Shown here piece after piece: positions 54,696 to 63,745 of a stretch of DNA of 64,000 nt (its first letter is position 1; each line of letters begins with the position of its first letter). Where the stretch lies: NCBI RefSeq assembly GCF_030534335.1, contig NZ_CP130565.1, positions 4,113,501 to 4,177,500 of the forward strand, in the 5' to 3' direction. The notes under the pieces were generated by a model. That model did no database searches. It was not told the origin of the DNA and was given only the letters and a program-made list of their open reading frames with translations. The translations under genes were made by a program, and so were the position numbers. The DNA comes from Marivirga harenae. GTDB taxonomy: Bacteria; Bacteroidota; Bacteroidia; Cytophagales; Cyclobacteriaceae.

Positions 54696-55883
54696 ATGAC
54701 CAAATCGCCTCTATACACTAAAGATTTTCTTCTACATTGCTTTAGTTACCTATTGATGGCAGTGTCATTCTATTTTCTCTTACCTACCCTGCCCACTTTT
54801 GTGACTGATGTTTTGGGTGAAAATGCGGATAAAGTAGGTTATATTATAGGAATATATGCTTTATCAGCTTTAGTTGTGAGACCCTTAAGTGGTTATGCTT
54901 TTGATAAATACGGAAGAAGAAAATTATTTCTTTTTGCCATGTTTTGTTATGCTATCGTAATGGCAGCATATGGATTAGCAGCATCTTTTATTTTTTTACT
55001 GTTTCTAAGATTAGTAAACGGTGGCTTTTGGGGCATTGTGACCACGGGTGGGGGAACTATTACTTCTGATTTAGTCCCGGACAGTCGCAGAGGTGAAGGA
55101 ATCGGCATTTTTGGACTATCTATGACTTTAAGTATGGCGATCGGACCATTAGTTGGCTTGCAGATTTTAAGGGAAACTGGAAGCTATCAGGCACTATTCA
55201 TTACTTCGGGAATTCTTTGTTCTCTTGCGGTGATTATGTCATTCTTTGTCAACCATCCCAAAATAAGTAACAGAAAAAATAAACTAAGTTGGGAAAATGT
55301 TTTTGAACCAAAGGTTTTAAAAGTCTCAATGGTTATGCTATTGCTGGCGTTTCCATTTGCAGGGATCATGTCATTTATCACCTTGTTTGCTAAAGAACTT
55401 TCCATTGAAAGTACGGGTATGTTTTTCCTAATTTATGCCATTGGAGTAAGTATCATCAGGCCTTCTACTGGTAAAATGATGGATAAAAAAGGACCTGCTT
55501 TCGTAATGCTTCTTAGTTTTGTAGGTACCATATCAGGACTAATACTTTTATCCCAAAGTACAGCCGAACCAAGTTTTCTTGTTGCAGCTTTTGTGTTAGG
55601 TTTAGGAAACGGAATTGTGATGCCTACGCTTCAAACTATGGTCATTAATATGGTGAAGGCTGAGAAAAGAGGGGTTGCTACAAGTACTTTCTTTTCATCT
55701 ATTGATTTGGGGATAGGAATCGGTGCTTTTTTCTTAGGAAACATAGCAGAAATTTTTTCTCTATCTCAGATGTACTTATTTTGCGCTATCGGTATGGTGA
55801 TTCCTGCTGTTCTATTTTTTGGAATAACACTGTCCGACTATAAAAGAAAGTCCAAAATCAGTATAGAGACCGCCAATGTTTGA
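54696..55883 (+). CDS. Major facilitator superfamily transporter
   Basis: A 395-residue protein with about 12 transmembrane helices in two halves. The MFS motif between helices 2 and 3 is GYAFDKYGRRKLFL (about 65-78) and a second copy is GKMMDKKGPAF in the C-terminal half. Helix 5 carries GLSMTLSMAIGPLVGLQI (motif C-like), suggesting a drug-export type. It overlaps the following aminotransferase gene by 8 bp, so the substrate may be related to that enzyme. Confidence 0.9.
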   Translation: MTKSPLYTKDFLLHCFSYLLMAVSFYFLLPTLPTFVTDVLGENADKVGYIIGIYALSALVVRPLSGYAFDKYGRRKLFLFAMFCYAIVMAAYGLAASFIFLLFLRLVNGGFWGIVTTGGGTITSDLVPDSRRGEGIGIFGLSMTLSMAIGPLVGLQILRETGSYQALFITSGILCSLAVIMSFFVNHPKISNRKNKLSWENVFEPKVLKVSMVMLLLAFPFAGIMSFITLFAKELSIESTGMFFLIYAIGVSIIRPSTGKMMDKKGPAFVMLLSFVGTISGLILLSQSTAEPSFLVAAFVLGLGNGIVMPTLQTMVINMVKAEKRGVATSTFFSSIDLGIGIGAFFLGNIAEIFSLSQMYLFCAIGMVIPAVLFFGITLSDYKRKSKISIETANV

Positions 55884-56958
55884 ATTATTCTTTACTCCAG
55901 GCCCGTCAGCTTTATATTTTACTGCTGAAGAACACATTAAAACCGCTTTAAAAAAAGGGGTATGCAGTACCTCCCACAGAGGTCAGCAATTCAAAGATAT
56001 CTACCGGGAATGCCAGCAGAACTTGAAACAGTTGATGGATATTCCTGAGGACTACCATGTACTGATTACCTCTTCGGCAAATGAAGCTTGGGAACGAATC
56101 ATTGAAAATTGTGTAGAAAATGAAAGCTATCATGTGAGTATGGGAGCATTCTCTCAAAGATTTGCAAAGATCTCAACACAACTTGGAAGAAAAGTTCATG
56201 AATTAGTAGTGGAAGATGGGACTGTTCCCGATTTTGATAAGATTGAGGTGCCTCGAGATGTTGAACTTATAACGCTTTGTTTGAACGAGTCTGCATGCGG
56301 AACTACCATGCCTCTAGAAACCATCAACGCTATAAGACAAAAATATCCAGACAAATTGATAGCTATTGATGGAGTTTCAGGAGTTCCAGTTATTCCAATT
56401 GACTTTAAGAGTATTGATACATTGTATTTCTCTGTTCAGAAAGCTTTTGGTTTACCGGCAGGACTTGGTATCTGGATCGTGAATGACCGATGCTTAGAAA
56501 AGGCAATGGCTTTGGAAGCAAAGGGAAAGATGATAGGCTCTTATCATAGGTTGCCAGATATGGTCGAAAAAGCCGCAGTCTATCAAACTGCAGAAACCCC
56601 TAATATTCTTGGGATTTATACATTGGCAAAAGTGGCAGCTGATATGTTAGAAAAAGGAATACTTGCTATACGAAGGGAAATTGATTATAAATCTGCTATT
56701 CTAAATCAAGTTATTGAAGCTCATCCCCAACTACATCATTTTGTGGCAAATGAAAAACACCGCTCAAAAACGGTGAAAGTCATAAAGTCCGACTTTGAGA
56801 GTAATCTATTAATAGACCATCTTAAAAGCAAGAAAATCCATATTGGATCTGGTTATGGGGCTTATAAAAAGGAACACATAAGAATAGCTAATTTCCCAAC
56901 TCATTCCAAGGAACAAACTGAAATGCTAGTGGATTTAATTGAGGCGTTTAGGAGCTAA
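55876..56958 (+). CDS. Class V aminotransferase
   Basis: A 360-residue PLP enzyme of the SerC/alanine-glyoxylate group. It begins FFTPGPSALYF, includes TSHRGQQF (about 32-39), NESACGTTMPLE (about 134-145), AIDGVSGVPV with the PLP-contact Asp (about 161-170) and the Schiff-base Lys in SVQKAFGLPAG (about 183-193). The likely reaction is phosphoserine or a similar transamination; true SerC is a possibility but no serA/serB neighbours are present. It is translationally coupled to the MFS gene. Confidence 0.85.
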   Translation: MFELFFTPGPSALYFTAEEHIKTALKKGVCSTSHRGQQFKDIYRECQQNLKQLMDIPEDYHVLITSSANEAWERIIENCVENESYHVSMGAFSQRFAKISTQLGRKVHELVVEDGTVPDFDKIEVPRDVELITLCLNESACGTTMPLETINAIRQKYPDKLIAIDGVSGVPVIPIDFKSIDTLYFSVQKAFGLPAGLGIWIVNDRCLEKAMALEAKGKMIGSYHRLPDMVEKAAVYQTAETPNILGIYTLAKVAADMLEKGILAIRREIDYKSAILNQVIEAHPQLHHFVANEKHRSKTVKVIKSDFESNLLIDHLKSKKIHIGSGYGAYKKEHIRIANFPTHSKEQTEMLVDLIEAFRS

Positions 56959-56991
56959 ATCATATTTAAAAGAACCAAAAACTATCGACCA

Positions 56992-57465
56992 ATGAAAAAT
57001 ATCCTGATTATTATATTTCTGACCATATCGCAATTAGCATATAGTCAATTTGATGCTCCTTTAATTGAGCGGAAGGGAAACCTAGTCCAGAATCGATACT
57101 ACATTTTAGGCAAAGAAGTATCTGAGAGACAAGTGCTGAAGAAGATGAGGCCTTACCAAGTTTCTCATAAAATGATGAAATCATCAAGACGATTGGCATT
57201 TACTTCTTCTTTAATAGCTGGATTTGGCGCAGGCACTTTTATACCCACCTTTTTCGACCCTTCTCCTCAAGTTACATTACCATTACTGATAACAGGAGTC
57301 AGTTTAATTGCAATTGCAGTTCCAATAAAGCAAAAAGCAAACAGGAAAGCAGATGAAGCGATCGACTTATATAACTCCAGAGAACTGATGGGTGAAAAGG
57401 GCACGAAAGCCGAATTCAATTTAACCTTGTCATCAACTGGAATTGGACTAATGATGACTTTCTAA
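56992..57465 (+). CDS. Hypothetical exported membrane protein
   Basis: A 157-residue protein with a signal peptide (about 1-18, ending AYSQ). A basic segment (EVSERQVLKKMRPYQVSHK) precedes two hydrophobic helices (about 70-88 and 95-112) with KQKANRKADEAIDLYNS after them. No family recognised. It lies 33 bp after the aminotransferase gene and could be part of the same transcript. Confidence 0.6.
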   Translation: MKNILIIIFLTISQLAYSQFDAPLIERKGNLVQNRYYILGKEVSERQVLKKMRPYQVSHKMMKSSRRLAFTSSLIAGFGAGTFIPTFFDPSPQVTLPLLITGVSLIAIAVPIKQKANRKADEAIDLYNSRELMGEKGTKAEFNLTLSSTGIGLMMTF

Positions 57466-57490
57466 AAAAGATAGCTATCCGACAACATGA

Positions 57491-58090
57491 CTATCTTTCC
57501 TTTTTCGGGCTATATATAATCACTATTTGAATGACAATAGCTAGAAAAATCATAATGTAAATTTCAATTTGTGTAAACAAATCTACGGTATCCATAGCTC
57601 TCCTACTTTTTTCAAATTGTCTACTTCCCTCTCTGAGTTGAATCTCCGCTAGATTTTTTAAATCTCTTTTAACTACTTGAAATTGATTAAGAAGTGAACC
57701 GTCTTTTACATAATTAGACTGTATAAAATTCTTTTCGATCACTTTTAAATCGGCTAAGTTCTTTTGAAAGTCATTTAAAAACTGTGCCTCCTTAACAGTT
57801 AATTTTGTTTGAGCATAGCTTATTAGATGACCATCAATTTCCTTATTGATTTGTTCATTCATCTTGCTGTAAAAGCTAGAATCAGCCTTTATAGCAGCAA
57901 TCTCTTTTTGATGAATATCTTCAGAGATTTTAAGGATCAAATCTTTAACAACAAGTCGGTCTTCATAAATTGACTCAACAGCCTCACTCATCTGAGAAAA
58001 ATTACTTTTATCTACCAAGTTAGTAGTTATAACTAGGGTGAAAACTATCAAAATACCTAATATCCACTTTATTTTATCGAATAGATCCAT
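57491..58090 (-). CDS. Four-helix-bundle (4HB_MCP-type) sensory membrane protein without output domain
   Basis: A 199-residue protein from the ATG giving MDLFDKIKWILGILIVF; the open frame is 9 codons longer but starts in a poly-Lys/Gln leader. A first transmembrane helix (about 8-28), a helical periplasmic domain of about 140 residues (MSEAVESIYEDRLVVKDLIL, typical 4HB_MCP ligand domain), and a second transmembrane helix (about 172-193) are followed by only PKKER. It has no HAMP, methyl-accepting or kinase domain, so it is either a partner of another sensor or a truncated receptor. Confidence 0.7.
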   Translation of the reverse strand: MDLFDKIKWILGILIVFTLVITTNLVDKSNFSQMSEAVESIYEDRLVVKDLILKISEDIHQKEIAAIKADSSFYSKMNEQINKEIDGHLISYAQTKLTVKEAQFLNDFQKNLADLKVIEKNFIQSNYVKDGSLLNQFQVVKRDLKNLAEIQLREGSRQFEKSRRAMDTVDLFTQIEIYIMIFLAIVIQIVIIYSPKKER

Positions 58091-58327
58091 TGAGTTTTTT
58101 TTTTGTAATAATAACAATACGTAGAAATATAAAAAAGGCTATCTTGAAATTGAATAATAGCCCGTCAAATTTCTGTTGCCTTTTGATTAACTTTCTCTTT
58201 TCTATTTCTGATGATTAAGAGGCACTTTGCCACAGCAGTAAAAAGATTCAATTTTTGTAACTAACAAAAATATCTACTTGAGCATATATTTCAACAAAAT
58301 CATCAGGACTTTCCTTTTTCCAAAGAT

Positions 58328-58816
58328 CTAACAATCTTCAACAACGGAGACATTCAGATGATCTTTACACTTTTCTAGTAACTGTTTTTGATCTAATTGA
58401 AAGACAGGATGAATAAAATCAGGACAAATCTCCACCAACGGAATTAAAGTGAATCTCCTTTCGGGAATTCCAGGATGAGGAACTGCCAGTCCTGCTTGAT
58501 TAATGACTTGGTCATGATAATACAAAATATCAATATCAATTAAACGCTCGCCCCACTTCACCTTTCTGACCCGTCCTAATTCGAGCTCAATCTGCTGGAT
58601 TACACCAAGTAATTTTTTAGGGCTATATTCGGTTTTCACCTGCAAAACCTGATTAAGAAATGCCTGTTGATCTGTTTTTCCCCATGCTGCGGTCTCGTAA
58701 ACTGAAGACTTACTAACTAAGGTAACACCCTTTTTTTCTAAAGCAGCAATTGCCTGATTTAATATCTCTTCCCTATTTCCTAAATTGCTTCCAAGCAGCA
58801 AGAATACCCCTTCCAT
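58328..58816 (-). CDS. folK: HPPK: 2-amino-4-hydroxy-6-hydroxymethyldihydropteridine diphosphokinase
   Basis: A 162-residue folate-pathway enzyme that transfers pyrophosphate from ATP to 6-hydroxymethyl-7,8-dihydropterin. Diagnostic parts are LLLGSNLGNREEIL (about 7-20), YETAAWGKTDQQAFLNQVL (about 43-61), ERLIDIDILYYHDQ with metal-binding Asp pair (about 88-101) and VPHPGIPERRFTLIPL (about 109-124). Length is typical. It is divergent from sppA with 132 bp between starts. Confidence 0.95.
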   Translation of the reverse strand: MEGVFLLLGSNLGNREEILNQAIAALEKKGVTLVSKSSVYETAAWGKTDQQAFLNQVLQVKTEYSPKKLLGVIQQIELELGRVRKVKWGERLIDIDILYYHDQVINQAGLAVPHPGIPERRFTLIPLVEICPDFIHPVFQLDQKQLLEKCKDHLNVSVVEDC

Positions 58817-58948
58817 AATTAAGTTTAGCCTTCAGTAGAATTATACTTTTATATCAAATTATTTTATAGCTAATTTGCAATAAATTACAATATTAATGGA
58901 ATTAGTATTGCATTAAAATTTAAATGATTATCAATCTTAATTATTATT

Positions 58949-60700
58949 ATGAAAAGTTTTTTTAAAATATTCTTCGCTAGTCTGCTTGCACTAGTAATTT
59001 TCTTTGTTGGTTTCTTTTTTATTTTCGCAGGAATTGCCTCACAAGATAGCGAAGTTAAAATTGCCGACAATTCCTTTTTGGAGATAAAACTTAATAGACC
59101 GATTGTAGAGATGACTTCTGACGACCCATTTGCTGAGTTTAGTCAAGCTCTAACAAATGAACCAACACCAATTAGTTTGATGGATATTTTAGAATCTATT
59201 GAACAAGCAAAATCGGATGAGAAAATCAAAGGCATTTATTTGGACGCCCCATTTGTAATGGCAGGTTTTGCCCAAATCGAAGAAATCAGAAATGCGCTCA
59301 TCGATTTCAAGGAATCGGGGAAACCAATCTTGGCATATGCAGAGGCATACTCTGAAACTGGTTATTATGTGGTATCAGTAGCAGATAATATTATTTTAAA
59401 TCCTGCCGGAATGTTGGAAATGAGTGGTCTATCGTCCGAAGTTACTTTCTTTAAAGGAACATTTGAGAAATTAAATGTAGAGCCTCAAATATTCAGAGTG
59501 GGTACTTTCAAAAGTGCAGTAGAACCATTCATCAGGAAAGATATGAGTGACGCCAGCAAAGAGCAGATAAGTGTTCTTTTAAATTCTGTTTACGGAGTTT
59601 TTATCAAAAATATTGCTGATGCTAGAGGAATTGACGCTGCTGAATTAAGATCGATTTCAGATCAATTGAAAGTAAGAACAACCGAAGATGCTCTCAATTA
59701 TAAATTAGTTTCTCAATTAGGATATTACGATGAGGTTTTAACGAAAATGAGAGAAATCGCTGGACTTGAAGAGGGTGTGAAAATTCCAGTTACCTCTGTA
59801 AAAAAGTATAGCAAATCCTTTGTTGCAGAAAAATACAATACGAATAGAATTGCTGTCATTGTTGCAGAAGGAAACATTGTATCAGGTAAAGGTGGTGAAG
59901 GTAGCATTGGATCAGACGTATTTGCTAAAGAAATCAGAAAAGCTAGACTAGATGATAAAATCAAAGCAATTGTATTGAGAATTAATAGCCCAGGAGGAAG
60001 TGCTTTAGCTTCTGATGTAATGTGGAGAGAAGTAAAATTAGCTAAACAAGTAAAACCAGTTATTGCTTCTATGTCAAGTGTAGCTGCATCTGGAGGATAC
60101 TACATGGCTATGGCCTGCGACACCATAGTTGCTCAACCGAATACCATAACGGGTTCAATAGGAATATTCTCGATTATTCCCGATTTATCGAAATTCATGG
60201 ACTCCAAATTGGGAATCACATTTGATAGAGTAAGCACAGGTGAGTATTCAGATTTATACACGGTAACTAGAAGCTTAAATGAAGGCGAGAAGAAAATCAT
60301 ACAAAATATGGTAGAAAGTGGATATGAAGACTTTACTTCCAAAGCAGCTGAGGGTAGAAATATGGCTATTGATGAATTATTAAATGTAGCCTCAGGAAGA
60401 GTTTGGTCTGGAATTGAAGCTAAAGACAATGGTTTGGTTGACGTTTTAGGTGGATTTAATGATGCCGTAAATATTGCAGCACAATCAGCCGGCCTTGAAG
60501 AGGGAGATTTTATGAAAGTTTATTACCCGGAAAAACAGCCATTTATTCAACAACTGCTCCAAGAAATGGGTTCTTCAGCTAAAGTGCTGCATAAAAAGTA
60601 TACTTATGGAGAAATGGCTCACTACCTTGAAGAGTTGGAATATGTAATGGAAAATAAAGGATTACAAACAAGAATGCCATTTGATTTGGAAATCAAATAA
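58949..60700 (+). CDS. sppA: Signal peptide peptidase SppA, 67K type
   Basis: A 583-residue membrane serine protease that degrades cleaved signal peptides in the inner membrane. One N-terminal transmembrane helix (about 8-28). Two tandem SppA domains: the first carries the general base Lys in VGTFKSAVEPF (about 188), the second the nucleophile Ser in SMSSVAASGGYYMAMACD (about 377). The Ser-Lys pairing across domains matches E. coli SppA (618 residues). It sits 64 bp upstream of bioB; co-transcription is possible. Confidence 0.95.
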   Translation: MKSFFKIFFASLLALVIFFVGFFFIFAGIASQDSEVKIADNSFLEIKLNRPIVEMTSDDPFAEFSQALTNEPTPISLMDILESIEQAKSDEKIKGIYLDAPFVMAGFAQIEEIRNALIDFKESGKPILAYAEAYSETGYYVVSVADNIILNPAGMLEMSGLSSEVTFFKGTFEKLNVEPQIFRVGTFKSAVEPFIRKDMSDASKEQISVLLNSVYGVFIKNIADARGIDAAELRSISDQLKVRTTEDALNYKLVSQLGYYDEVLTKMREIAGLEEGVKIPVTSVKKYSKSFVAEKYNTNRIAVIVAEGNIVSGKGGEGSIGSDVFAKEIRKARLDDKIKAIVLRINSPGGSALASDVMWREVKLAKQVKPVIASMSSVAASGGYYMAMACDTIVAQPNTITGSIGIFSIIPDLSKFMDSKLGITFDRVSTGEYSDLYTVTRSLNEGEKKIIQNMVESGYEDFTSKAAEGRNMAIDELLNVASGRVWSGIEAKDNGLVDVLGGFNDAVNIAAQSAGLEEGDFMKVYYPEKQPFIQQLLQEMGSSAKVLHKKYTYGEMAHYLEELEYVMENKGLQTRMPFDLEIK

Positions 60701-60764
60701 TTTGCACCTTTTTTTACATTATAGTTAGAATTTCAGCTTAGCTTACCCAAAAAGAAAAACTAAT

Positions 60765-61769
60765 ATGACAGAAATAAGGAACGACTGGACAAAGGAAGAA
60801 ATAGAAAAGATATATAATCAACCAATTTTAGAACTCATTTATCAAGCGGCTACCGTACACAGGGAGTTCAATGACCCTTCTGAAGTGCAGGTTTGTACAT
60901 TATTGAGTGTAAAAACAGGTGGTTGCCCCGAGGATTGTGCTTATTGCCCGCAAGCTGCTAGATACCATACTGATGTAAAAGTTCATAAGTTACTACCAAC
61001 TGAAGAAGTGTTGGAAAGCGCAAGAATTGCAAAAGAAAACGGCAGCACGCGTTTCTGCATGGGTGCAGCATGGAGAGAAGTACGAGATAATAGAGATTTC
61101 GACAGAGTATTGGAAATGGTGAAGGGTATTAATGAGTTGGAGATGGAGGTCTGCTGTACCTTAGGTATGCTCACTGAATCTCAAGCTCAAAAATTAAAGG
61201 AAGCCGGGCTGTATGCTTATAATCATAATTTAGATACTTCTGAAGAGCATTACGATGACATTATCAGCACTAGAACTTATGATGACAGGCTTGATACAAT
61301 TGGCAATGTTAGAAAAGCAAAAATATCGGTTTGCTCTGGTGGTATAATCGGATTGGGCGAACAACATGAAGACAGAGTAGGCATGTTGCACACGCTAGCT
61401 ACCATGGAAGAACATCCAGAATCAGTTCCAGTGAATGCTTTAGTACCAGTACCCGGAACACCTTTAGAGAAACAACCAAAAGTTTCTGTTTGGGAAATGG
61501 TACGAATGATTGCAACAGCCCGGATTACAATGCCAAAAGCAATGGTAAGATTATCTGCAGGAAGAGTAAGAATGAATCAGGAAGAGCAAGCATTATGCTT
61601 CATGGCGGGAGCTAATTCAATTTTTGCTGGCGATAAGTTATTAACAACTCCAAATCCTGAAGTAAATGAAGATGCAGAATTATTTCAGACATTGAATTTA
61701 AAGCCACGAAAAGCTTTCAAGAACGGAGAGCCAGCCGTAGAATTTCAGCAAATACCAGGATCAAATTAA
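60765..61769 (+). CDS. bioB: Biotin synthase
   Basis: A 334-residue radical-SAM enzyme that inserts sulfur into dethiobiotin. The radical SAM motif is [12 protein letters not shown] (CxxxCxxC, about 53-64). The [2Fe-2S] cluster ligands are expected at Cys in FCMGAAWRE (about 92), VCCTLG (about 126) and [11 protein letters not shown] (about 186), with the Arg in VRLSAGR (about 263). The C-terminal [16 protein letters not shown] is typical. No other bio genes are in the window. It is followed by a terminator. Confidence 0.96.
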   Translation: MTEIRNDWTKEEIEKIYNQPILELIYQAATVHREFNDPSEVQVCTLLSVKTGGCPEDCAYCPQAARYHTDVKVHKLLPTEEVLESARIAKENGSTRFCMGAAWREVRDNRDFDRVLEMVKGINELEMEVCCTLGMLTESQAQKLKEAGLYAYNHNLDTSEEHYDDIISTRTYDDRLDTIGNVRKAKISVCSGGIIGLGEQHEDRVGMLHTLATMEEHPESVPVNALVPVPGTPLEKQPKVSVWEMVRMIATARITMPKAMVRLSAGRVRMNQEEQALCFMAGANSIFAGDKLLTTPNPEVNEDAELFQTLNLKPRKAFKNGEPAVEFQQIPGSN

Positions 61770-61796
61770 GAATTAGTAATTATATAATTAAGGATT

Positions 61797-61829
61797 AAAG
61801 GGTGGCAAGTAGCTGCCCTTTTGTTTTTT
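61797..61829 (+). terminator. Intrinsic terminator after bioB
   Basis: AAAGGGTGGC (61797-61806) pairs with GCTGCCCTTT (61812-61821) over 10 bp including two G-U pairs, with a 5-nt loop, and is followed by TGTTTTTT. It lies 28 bp after the bioB stop. Confidence 0.75.
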
Positions 61830-61887
61830 GCTTAGTACTGAATTTATGTATTAATAATTTAATTAGAGATTAAAATAATTAGATTCC

Positions 61888-61901
61888 TTCCTTCGAAGGA
61901 A
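61888..61901. promoter_or_regulatory. 14-bp perfect palindrome upstream of the alpha-amylase gene
   Basis: TTCCTTCGAAGGAA is a perfect 14-bp palindrome, 117 bp before the amylase ATG and after the bioB terminator. It is a candidate operator for a dimeric regulator of the amylase gene; a run of related CCTTC/GAAGG units surrounds it. Confidence 0.4.
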
Positions 61902-62017
61902 TGAAGGTCCTGTCTGGCTTTTTGCAATAAGTTGATTGAATCAAAGCCCTTCAATAATTGCCAAACCCAATTTTTATTAGCAATTTCAACCCTTTATTTT
62001 TTAAACCATTTTTAACT

Positions 62018-63682
62018 ATGAAAACCGCACCGCTATTACTTTTGCTTTTATTCATCTTAGGCTGTAATTCACCAGAAGAGTCGAAAACAACTTCCACCAA
62101 AGATGCTCCTTTTATGTGGGAAAATGCTACTGTTTATTTTCTGTTAGCAGATAGGTTCAATAACGGAAATCCGAACAATGACTATAACTTTGGAAGGGAG
62201 AAGGATGGAGCAACACTCAGAAATTTTATGGGAGGTGATATAAAAGGCATTACTCAAAAAATAAAAGAGGGCTATTTCAATGACTTGGGTGTGAATGCCA
62301 TTTGGGTCAATCCATTAGTCGAGCAAATTCACGGATCTGTAGATGAAGGCACTGGTAAAACATATGGATTTCATGGGTACTGGACTAAAGACTGGACAGC
62401 ACTGGACCCGAATTTTGGTACTATGGCGGATCTGGGCGAACTGGTAAAAACTGCTCATGAAAATGGTATTAGAATCTTACTAGATGTGGTTATGAATCAT
62501 ACCGGCCCAGTAACTGAACAAGATCCAATTTGGGATGGATGGGTAAGAACTGATCCTAATTGTACCTACCAGGATTGGGAAAGCACTGTGAAATGTACGC
62601 TAGTCGACAACTTACCAGATATTTTAACTGAGTCGGAAGAAGAAGTGGAACTACCTCAACATCTACTGGATAAATGGGAGCAAGAAGGCAGACTGGATAA
62701 AGAATTGGCCGAGTTGGATGAATTCTTTGAACGTACAGGATACCCGAGAGCTCCAAAATATTATCTAATTAAATGGATTACGGATTATATCAAAGAATTT
62801 GGTGTAGATGGATTTAGAGTGGATACCGTAAAACATACTGAAGCTGGCATTTGGGGCAAATTATATGCAGAAGCCTTAAAAGCTTTAAAAGACTGGAAAA
62901 ATGAAAATCCAGAAGAAAAATTAGATGACTTGGATTTCTATATGGTAGGTGAAATCTATAATTATTCAATTTACGATGGTCTAAATTACACTTATGACGG
63001 TGATACTGCTGTTAATTTCTTTGACGAAGGTTTTCATAGTATGATTAACTTCTCTTTAAAGTGGGAATTGAAAGACAAACATCCGGATGAGGTATTTTCT
63101 ACTTATGACAGTCTTTTGAATAAAGGCGAATTGAAAAACAAATCAGTATTGAATTATCTATCTTCTCATGATGATGGAAATCCTTATGATGCAGATAGAA
63201 CTAATGTATTCAATACCGCTGCCTATTTAATGATTAGTCCAGGTGCAGCACAAATATATTATGGAGATGAAACCGCTCGTTTATTGAATGCCGAAGCCGA
63301 GGGAGATGCCAAATTACGTTCCTTAATGAATTGGGATGAATTAGAATCTGATGCGAAACGAGACGGATACAGTATTAAAGAAATCCATAATCATTGGCAA
63401 AAATTAGGACAGTTTAGAAAAAACCACCCTGCTATTGGGGCTGGTACTCATCAAAAAATATCAGATTCCCCTTATACATTTAGCAGGTCATTAAATCACA
63501 ATGATTTTGACGATAAAGTCGTAGTTGTGATGGAAGAAAACGTGAAGGAAGTAGATGTTCAAGCTATTTTTGAAGAAAATCAGAAAATACGAAATTACTA
63601 CACGGGAGAAACCGCAAATGTGGAAAATGGTAAATTAAGGTTTAAGAAAGATAGTAGAATACTGCTTTTGGAAAGCGTTTGA
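62018..63682 (+). CDS. Lipoprotein alpha-amylase (glycoside hydrolase family 13)
   Basis: A 554-residue enzyme from ATG 62018, which opens a lipoprotein signal ending FILGC (Cys about 14); the open frame runs 20 codons further upstream without a signal. GH13 motifs: DVVMNH (about 154-159), GFRVDTVKH with the nucleophile Asp (about 262-270), VGEIYNY with the acid/base Glu (about 309-315) and LSSHDDGNP with the third Asp (about 379-387). It should hydrolyse alpha-1,4 glucans or smaller maltodextrins at the cell surface or in the periplasm. It is the only carbohydrate-active gene here; no SusC/SusD pair is adjacent. Confidence 0.92.
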   Translation: MKTAPLLLLLLFILGCNSPEESKTTSTKDAPFMWENATVYFLLADRFNNGNPNNDYNFGREKDGATLRNFMGGDIKGITQKIKEGYFNDLGVNAIWVNPLVEQIHGSVDEGTGKTYGFHGYWTKDWTALDPNFGTMADLGELVKTAHENGIRILLDVVMNHTGPVTEQDPIWDGWVRTDPNCTYQDWESTVKCTLVDNLPDILTESEEEVELPQHLLDKWEQEGRLDKELAELDEFFERTGYPRAPKYYLIKWITDYIKEFGVDGFRVDTVKHTEAGIWGKLYAEALKALKDWKNENPEEKLDDLDFYMVGEIYNYSIYDGLNYTYDGDTAVNFFDEGFHSMINFSLKWELKDKHPDEVFSTYDSLLNKGELKNKSVLNYLSSHDDGNPYDADRTNVFNTAAYLMISPGAAQIYYGDETARLLNAEAEGDAKLRSLMNWDELESDAKRDGYSIKEIHNHWQKLGQFRKNHPAIGAGTHQKISDSPYTFSRSLNHNDFDDKVVVVMEENVKEVDVQAIFEENQKIRNYYTGETANVENGKLRFKKDSRILLLESV

Positions 63683-63687
63683 AAAGA

Positions 63688-63719
63688 AAACCCGCAAGTT
63701 TGAAAAATCTTGCGGGTTT
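63688..63719. terminator. Bidirectional terminator between amylase and ferredoxin genes
   Basis: Arms AAACCCGCAAG (63688-63698) and CTTGCGGGTTT (63709-63719) pair perfectly around a 10-nt loop, with A's leading and T's closing, 6 bp after the amylase stop and before the convergent ferredoxin stop. Confidence 0.88.
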
Positions 63720-63745
63720 AATATTATCAACTTAACAATGTATTT

